Assembly: GCA_029641185.1 (NCBI GenBank)
Contig: JAPWGK010000010.1
Location: forward strand, 1,364,001 to 1,428,000
Reading direction: 5' to 3'
Source of the DNA: Pseudofabraea citricarpa
Lineage: Eukaryota; Ascomycota; Leotiomycetes; Helotiales; Dermateaceae
Length of the DNA: 64,000 nt
Part shown: positions 57,128 through 64,000 of the stretch, piece after piece
Numbering within the stretch: the first letter of the stretch is position 1
How the letters are laid out: every line of letters starts with the position of its first letter
Translations under genes and position numbers: made by a program
The notes under the pieces: model-generated
What the model was told of the DNA's origin: nothing
Database searches by the model: none
What the model saw: the letters and a program-made list of their open reading frames with translations, nothing else

Positions 57128-58123
57128 GGGTTTGGCGAGCGGAGAGGCTGGGCGTTGTTGGAGATGGGGATTGACGTATCTCGTAATTTAGAAATCATTT
57201 ACGGGATCTACTTCTCGGCCCTGAGAGCTGCTCTAAACGGAAACTTGTAACTTATTTGTCCAACCGAAGGTGTTATGAGCTCTAGTAACTTACTTATTGT
57301 CGTGAACTTTCGAGAGAGAGATAGCGACTATACTCAGGATTGAGTGTTAAGTAACAACTTCTCACATATGATCTGCGAGACTTACTTTTACTTGTTCCTT
57401 CAATTTATTTGACTTTGGATTTCTCTTTCTTCTATGGAAAAGGGGATGGGTGACTCGCTTAACTTACTGTCCTTATCCTTTATGTGTGGCAGGTTCAGCC
57501 AAGTTCAGCCACTTCTCGGTAATGAATTGCGTGTTAATTGTGTTGAGATACAAATTGTTTCTATGTACTTCAATGTATTCTAGACACCTTTTTCTAATGA
57601 GTCTTCCGAAACAAGCCAAGCGATACACGGAGCAAACTCAACAACTTTGGCCTAGGGTAATTCCTAGTTTCTTATCTGTTCATGTCTTTTAAGTTTTTGC
57701 GGTGCTTTTATATAGCCAATTTGAGTGGCTGGACTAGCGATAAAGTTTCGCCCATATAGATTATTACATCTTCAGAAAGGTACCCAAACCAATATCACAG
57801 TGTACAAAATTAGTAACCAGCCACTTTTCTTCTAGCCCGTGAAAGCTTAGTGCTATGCTTAAGCATTAGGCCCCATACGAAGGAATTTTAGTCAGAGCAG
57901 GGATCGGAGAGGATCATTACAGTTTAAAAATCTCATTTTACTAACAGGTCTGTTGTGAGACAAAATCGAGACTAAGAATTTTTAACTCTACCCCAAGTAG
58001 CTTCTACTATTGTTTTCAAAAAAGAATGTACATATATAAATGTTGCCAAATCCGAATGAAAAAAATCCCCTCTCTTAAATCGATTTACCCGATGTTCTTT
58101 TATCCATATCGAGTTTCTGAAAT
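57128..58123. other. Convergent 3' spacer
   Basis: About 1 kb between the 3' ends of the Zn2Cys6 gene (+) and the lysozyme-like gene (-). AT-rich, short frames only. Confidence 0.45.
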
Positions 58124-59156
58124 TTAACCGTCCAAGTAACATTCGTGGGAGGCCAAGACCCACCCGGTAAGACGGTTAGCAATATCAGATGCGTAGCAGT
58201 GGGTGGCAATGCCAGCGCCCAGGTCTCCACTGCCATCAACAGAGCCAGAGTTGTAAAGTCTGGCGGCAATGTAGAAGGCTCGGGATCGAGTGACACCATA
58301 GGTATTAGTAGCTTCTATTAGAGAGTTAGTGAGTAACCTTGAAGTGGCGAGGAATTATGCTTACGGTTGATGGTCTGAGCAAGACCGTCACCATCATTAG
58401 TTCCTGCAGTACCCTCTCTGATCATCTGGGTAATCTATACGAGAACTTAGTCATAGAAATAGTGCAATAGGCGATACACTTACAACACCATTGGGGCAAG
58501 GGGTTTGAATTTGCCCAGTGTAATCACTGTTGCATGTGCCGTCTCCGTTGTGGCATTGCATCAAGCCAGGGTTTCGGACACCATAGTTGGAGGTAGGAGC
58601 CTACAATGGATTAGCCTTGTTCGATATCAAGGAAACAAGTGCTTACTCTAGTACAACCACCGGACTCTTGTATGATGACGGCAAGAATGAAGCGATGATC
58701 GACCTTGGTCTCAAGAGCAACTTGCTGAATCGAATCATAAATTGCTCCAATTTCTGGTCCCGAATCATCCGGGAGACCCCAGTTCCAGCCGCAGGCGTTG
58801 AACATGATAGCCTTGTTGTTGTTGAACATGTCTTCGAAACTGACCCAGTTCTCCTTGTATGGCCAGCCGGCTCCAGCCGAGCCGTCTCCCCAATACATGG
58901 TATAGTGATCACTTCCGGCTCCGATGCCGTCTTGATTATTGATACTGTTTACCGCTGCACCGCCAGTGACATAGCCACCGGTTGCGAGGGTTGAGAAGCC
59001 AGAAGTCTGGGTCTTGTTGTTCATGAAGTTTCCATCCTTGTTTCCGAAGAAAGCAGGTGTGGATGGGACTGGAGGAGCAATTGCAACTTCTGGGGGGTAT
59101 GGGATTGCAGTTGCAAAAGTAGCCAAGAAGGCTGCAGCTTTGATGAAAGAGGCCAT
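58124..59156 (-). CDS. Secreted lysozyme-like (SLT/GH23-type fold) protein
   Basis: Four exons on the minus strand: 59156-58647, 58600-58484, 58434-58365, 58314-58124; 295 aa, all phases close. [17 protein letters not shown] is a signal peptide. After a Gly/Asn-rich region ([18 protein letters not shown]) the domain has [16 protein letters not shown] and [11 protein letters not shown]. Then comes the lytic-transglycosylase-like core: [15 protein letters not shown], in which Glu164 occupies the catalytic-acid position, followed by [12 protein letters not shown] and [16 protein letters not shown]. Several Cys suggest disulphides. The fold assignment rests on the IxQESGG ... GLMQ pattern shared with goose-type lysozyme/SLT enzymes. 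Target could be bacterial peptidoglycan or chitin-like polymers. Divergent from the GH55 gene. Confidence 0.75.
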
Positions 59157-60000
59157 TTTAAATTCTTGTGAAGGCTGTGCAAGTAGAGAAGATGAGGCTG
59201 AAGCTTGGAGAATGTGTTGGAGATGCTCTTTTTTGAAGCCATCATATTGCTTCTTATATAGAATTTTCAAATGCTCCAGCTCCATTTCAATCTCATTCCG
59301 TAAGCTGAGACTCCAAGTCTTTTCCGCGCTCTTCCATGCGCCCAGATTCTCTTTCATCTCCTATTGCTTCTCTATCCAGAGGCCGCAAGCGACATGCATT
59401 TGCGGTGGCGTGACGGGAAGCCATCGAAATAAGCAACGACAAGCATTACTACGCCCCAGATGAATGAATTGATCTAGGTACCTTACATCAAGGCTGGCGG
59501 TCGGCTATTGGGGGCCGCAACATTAAGCAGGTGCGTCGCTTAAACAGGAAGTTGTGAAGTCAAGTGGATAGGCGAGGCGATTACAAAGCCAGCGGCTGTC
59601 ATGTCAGCCGTCGCTTGGGCTATCAGGTGCGGTCAGCAAGTGAGACTTAACTTACCATCGTCTCAACTTTTCAATACTCTGACTAAGGCGGCCTACAGTG
59701 AACCCCTGGGCCCAACCTAATTACCTAAGGAATGATCACAAAAATGAGATCTTTCCCCCATGCAAGACATAAGCTGCATACCCGTCGGGCTGTCATGCAA
59801 AAGAAAATCGGTCCGCAAAGGCCCTTCCCGGGTAACCCCTTTCTCAGCCATGGCTCGCTTGCACGTGTGGTCGAGGACATGTGACGAGCTCACAGGTTCC
59901 TATATGTATAGCGTTGTGTCTTATAGAACGAGAATGGTCTTATCAGCTTGGTCCCATTTCAGTTTCCTATTCTATATTATTCTCTCTCTAAATTTTCGCC
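59157..60000. other. Divergent promoter region, lysozyme-like/GH55
   Basis: 844 bp between start codons of two secreted hydrolases. The minus-strand frame upstream of 59156 stays open to 59357 but is not needed, since the internal Met begins the signal peptide. No other gene. Confidence 0.45.
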
Positions 60001-62793
60001 ATGCGGAATTTTCTCGTTCTAGCCTTGGGCGTCTCGAGTGCCACAGCTGGAGTTCTTCTAGCGAGGGATGACATCCCTACTCCTGCACCTGCATCTGCAT
60101 ACGGCGAGACACCACCAGCTCCCAAAGGCAAATCTCAGCCGTGCGTCTCTGTTGCTCCTTCAAAAGCTTGGCTAAAAAATCTAGAATCGTGCCAGCTGGT
60201 CCTCCAGGCGGGCTCAATACCTCGATCGTTCCAGATGACATCCCAGTAGCAAAACCATCAAACATCACAAATGTTGGCTCTTTCAGGGCCGCTGCTGCCT
60301 GCTCTGGGCCTGTTACAAGTAACCCTTCTACTTTCTGGATGGATCAGATGGACCATACTGGCAATGCGAGAGGCTATGCTCCCTTCCTCGCTAATTACTA
60401 CACCTTTCCCACATACCGAAATGTTCTTGCATATGGCGCAAAGAACGACGGGAGTGGGGATTCAGCTCCTGCCATTCAAAGCGCTCTCAATGATGATGGC
60501 CGTGGTGGTAATCGATGGAGTTCTGGTGTCGTAACGGCAATGCCTGCCCATGTCTTCCTTCCTGGAGGCACGTACACCTTGAACACTCAACTTGATTTGA
60601 GGCTCGGTACCATCATCATGGGAGATCCTCAGAATCCTCCTATCCTGAAGGCTGCCGCTGGATATTCTGGCAGCACGCTCATCAGAGGCTATGACTGTAA
60701 GTTAGTTAACAAAAGCTGATCGATGCCTCGCTAATTCTGAACAGCTGCGGCGGGTCAACCCGAAACGTCCTTTATGACAGCTTTGAAGAACGTTATCATC
60801 GAGTAAGTATAAAAAACCCAAAATGAAATCAGTGTACTTACGAAGCTTCAGTACAACTGCTCTTGATCCTGCCAAGCAAATTACGGCTCTGCAATGGGGA
60901 GTTGCTCAGGGATGTGCCATTGGAAACGTCAAGATCAACATGCCCTCCAACTCCAACGGACATATCGGAATGAACCTGGCAGGTGGCAGTACCATTGCTG
61001 TGACCGACATGCAAATCACCGGAGGTGCCATCGGCATCCAGAACTCGAACCAGCAAGTGAACTTCAAGAATATTTACTTCAAGTTTTGCAGGACAGCCTA
61101 TGGAGCAACGGGCGGGTTTACCAGTCTACTGCAGAATGTCGTATTCGAGACATGCGGTCTCGGAATCGATTTGTCGCAGGGTAGTCACGGAAACGTTGTT
61201 CTCTTGGACGCCAACTCGATCAACTCCGGCCCGACTGTTAAGTTTAGCGAGTCGTCAACAACCGGCCCTCGAAATAACCAGGTCGTTATTCAAAATCTGA
61301 AGCATGATAACTCCAACCCCATCGCGATAAATTCCAACGGGGACACGAAGCTTGCTGCTACCAGCTCTGTCGATACTTGGGTGTGGGGGAATTACATCCC
61401 TGGTGGCTTTGTCTATGGCCAATCTTACACAACTACCAGATCTGCGGCCCTCCTGGACTCGTCTGGGAAATATTTCAACAAGGATGCACCAACTTATGCT
61501 GGCTACGCTCTGGATCAATTTGTCAATGTCAAGGCTGTTGATGGTTACCCGGTCAAGGGTGATGGAGCCACTGATGATTCTGCATCTTTGAACGCCATCC
61601 TTGCTCAAGCTGCTGCCAACTGTAAAATAGCGTAAGTCATAAGTCCACAAACTTTCGGGGTGAGTTCACACACTAACAACCTCAGTTATTTCCCATACGG
61701 TGTGTACGTGGTTAAGAGTACCCTATTCGTCCCAGTAGGAACCCGTATAGTAGGAGAAGCATGGGCTGTTATCTCAGGCAAGTCTCTCACAGATTATTGC
61801 CTATACCGTACTTATAGTCCATAGGAGCCGGATCCACTTTCAAGGATTCTTCTAACCCGCAGCCAATTGTCAAAGTTGGAAACCCCGGCGATGTGGGAGT
61901 TGCACAGATAACCGACATGCGATTTACTGTCGCTGAGCCATTACCGGGAGCTATTATCGTGCAGGTGAACATGGCCGGTGCATCGCCTGGGGACGTGGGA
62001 ATTTGGGATACCCAAGTAAACATCGGTGGAATGGCTGACAGTACCGTTCACACCAGCTGCACCAATCAAGATACCTCTTCTTGCATGGCAGCCTTCCTCG
62101 GAATTCACCTCACAGCAAGCTCTTCGGCATACCTCCAGAACATCTGGGTGTGGACAGCAGACCACAACCTCGACGGCGGGCCCATTCAGATCATCTCCAC
62201 AGGCCGTGGTGTACTAGTCGAAAGCACGAAGGCGACATGGCTTGTTGGCACCGGGTCCGAACACCACTGGCTGTACAACTACAATTTCAACAACGCCCAG
62301 AACGTCTTTGCCGGCCTGCTGCAGACCGAATCGCCGTACATGCAAGGCAACGGCGCGGTGAAACTCGCGCCTGCTCCTTGGGTCGCCGTCGCTAAGTATG
62401 GCGACCCTGATTTCTCGTGGTGCGGTGGTGGAGATGGGAGATGTCGCACGGCTCTCGGCCAGAATATCAACGCCGGCTCGAACCTCTTCTTGCATAATAC
62501 CGCAAGCTGGGCTTTCTTTGACGGCCCGTGGAATGGCGATTATGGTACTCAGTGCAGTGGGAACTGTCAGACCAACATGCTTCGCGTCTCTGGAGTACCC
62601 TCGCATCTTTATTGGTATGGTATCGGTACTAAGTCTGCTGATACCATGATCTTTGACTCGAGATCGAATCCGCAGACTTTCAATAATCCTGGAGGGTAAG
62701 CGTTCATTTCTCTCCTTTTTTCGTATGCTTTCAATATGCTAATAGGTTCTTAGATGGGGCGGCAACATTGCCGCTTATCGTGAGTTTGCCTGA
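60001..62793 (+). CDS. GH55 beta-1,3-glucanase (exo-type)
   Basis: Seven exons 60001-60140, 60185-60696, 60745-60802, 60852-61631, 61686-61777, 61825-62695, 62754-62793; 830 aa, all phases close. Signal peptide MRNFLVLALGVSSATA. Two right-handed beta-helix (pectate-lyase-like) modules begin with NVLAYGAKNDGSGDSAPAIQ and VKAVDGYPVKGDGATDDSAS, the hallmark of GH55. The second carries SEHHWLYNYNF, ESPYMQG and the C-terminal YWYGIGTKSADTM then NNPGGWGGNIAAY. The first intron is only 44 bp, and the fifth uses a GC-AG donor (GCAAGT at 61778). The last exon might instead splice on at TATC|GTGAGT. Extracellular breakdown of beta-1,3-glucan (laminarin, callose, own or other fungal walls). Confidence 0.9.
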
Positions 62794-64000
62794 TTGCATT
62801 CTTTGCTGGGTGTATAACAAAACATTTTGGAATTTTCTATTTTGGGCAGCCAGATCGATTTCATCTGACTGGTTTAACTCTGTGGTCATTATTAATCTAG
62901 TCTCTTTCTATTTTGAATAACCACTTCAATTTCATCTCCCTGGCTTTAATTTATGGCCACTATAGATCCAATCTTACTACAACCTGTCTCCAGGTCTAGT
63001 TTTCATATTATCATACAACCACCCATTCTACGAGTCTAATCTTCCATGTTATCATCACTTGCTCTACATATCTAGATCTTCGTGTTATTATAATAACTTC
63101 TTCATGATTTAGTCTTATGTGTAATTACAGCCTGTTCTACAGATTTAGGTTTGCTCAATTGACTGTTTAGTTTATTAAAAGAACATCTTTGGCCATTTGC
63201 TTCTTTGCATCGGTATAACCAATCGTTCTAGAACCTACTTTCTCGCATTACTATAACCTGTTTCTACTCAGCTACTAGCTTCCCGGTCTATTATGAGAAA
63301 CTATCCTGTAATCTACCTTTTTCGCGTTATTGTTCAAGCGACGCCGCGTCCACCAATTAATCCTACAGCAGCAGAGGATATCTAGGTATTCTTCTAGAGC
63401 TGTTCATCATGTTAGTCCAGCATATATCAGAGCGTAGTCAATACAGTACCGCCCACAAACCAACCACGGAAACAATGCTGCTGCTATATCTTCTCCTATT
63501 GTCACATAGAAAGACACCCTTAGAAACTGGCTTTGTTTCCTGATAGCATAGACACACCAGGATGCAGAATATGATTTGGAGCTGCTTATGCTGCGTTTCT
63601 GAAAACGAGGCGTCTTCTTATTCCCATGTTGTAATTACCTTGTAACTTTGTCTATGAATTCTCCGAATATAAGTATGATTTTTGGCCGGGTTCACTTTGA
63701 CGCCGATGAAGACGTTGATGAAGATGGTACGCGGGTGAGATGTACCAAGTGCGTGTCGGTTTTTCAAGTACGTATAATTTTAAGGGCAATATGTTTGTCT
63801 ACATGTGTATTTTCTTTCACATGAGTAATCCCAGCTGTCTTGTTCTTCTTTTAGATTTTAAAGATGAGAGCTAGTCTAATTTAAGCCTTGCTGAATTCTT
63901 AACAGTATCAAAGGGAAAGCTAGTTGAGTTCAGTATAAGATGGCTTTTTAGGTAGTTTTAAAGAAGAGAAAACGCAAGAGGTCTATTCTAGATCAGGCGA
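62794..64000. other. Right-hand flank, no confident gene
   Basis: AT-rich sequence downstream of GH55. An ATG at 63654 opens a 56-codon frame (MNSPNISMIFGRVHF, then DADEDVDEDG) that could be the first exon of a gene running off the window, but there is no further support. Confidence 0.35.

Overview
This is a window of a nuclear genome from a filamentous ascomycete (Pezizomycotina; Leotiomycetes is my guess, an inference from overall style and not shown by any marker). The evidence is many short introns (about 44-75 nt) with GTRNGT donors and CTAAY-like branch points, a trifunctional-type trpC end, a 353-codon class I G-alpha, Zn2Cys6 and C2H2 transcription factors, a GH55 glucanase and a fungal NACHT-type NLR. 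Exon models below were built by hand. A reading frame is stated to close only where every junction phase was checked.

Layout. 1-9.6 kb is a compact block: 3' part of trpC (+), a BRCT protein with a degenerate PARP-type WGR region (+), the ER SNARE USE1 (-), the Elongator factor KTI12 (+), an alpha/beta hydrolase (-) and a quercetinase-like bicupin (+). The last two are divergent and could form a small flavonol-degrading unit. 10.5-21 kb is gene-poor: a small secreted protein (-), an extended SDR reductase (-), a DUF4743/Nudix hydrolase (-), and a degenerate tandem array of ~155-bp units at 19.8-20.8 kb with a dispersed copy at 13.9-14.0 kb. 21-28.6 kb holds a divergent pair: an NLR-like NACHT protein ending in C2H2 zinc fingers (-), and a Rad5/HLTF-like SNF2 ATPase with an inserted RING finger (+). 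28.6-32.2 kb is decayed or intergenic DNA with one possible gene relic.

32.2-35.5 kb is a C2H2 transcription factor with a ~1.3-kb first intron. 36.4-41.2 kb is the ribosome-biogenesis gene URB2/NPA2 (-), divergent from the mitochondrial cristae gene MIC10 (+). 43.3-43.9 kb is a small membrane protein (-). 47.1-48.5 kb is the G-alpha gene (+). 49.5-50.5 kb is a five-exon small secreted protein (+), then an Smr-domain protein with a CaaX-like C-terminus (-) and a threonine aldolase (-).

54.8-57.1 kb is a Zn2Cys6 transcription factor (+). The window ends with a divergent pair of secreted, probably cell-wall-active enzymes: a lysozyme-like protein (-) and a GH55 beta-1,3-glucanase (+). No rRNA, tRNA, CRISPR, intact transposon or secondary-metabolite backbone gene was recognised. 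Most genes are housekeeping or regulatory. The least ordinary stretches are the NLR/SNF2 pair with its neighbouring satellite-like repeats, the bicupin/esterase pair, and the two small secreted proteins.
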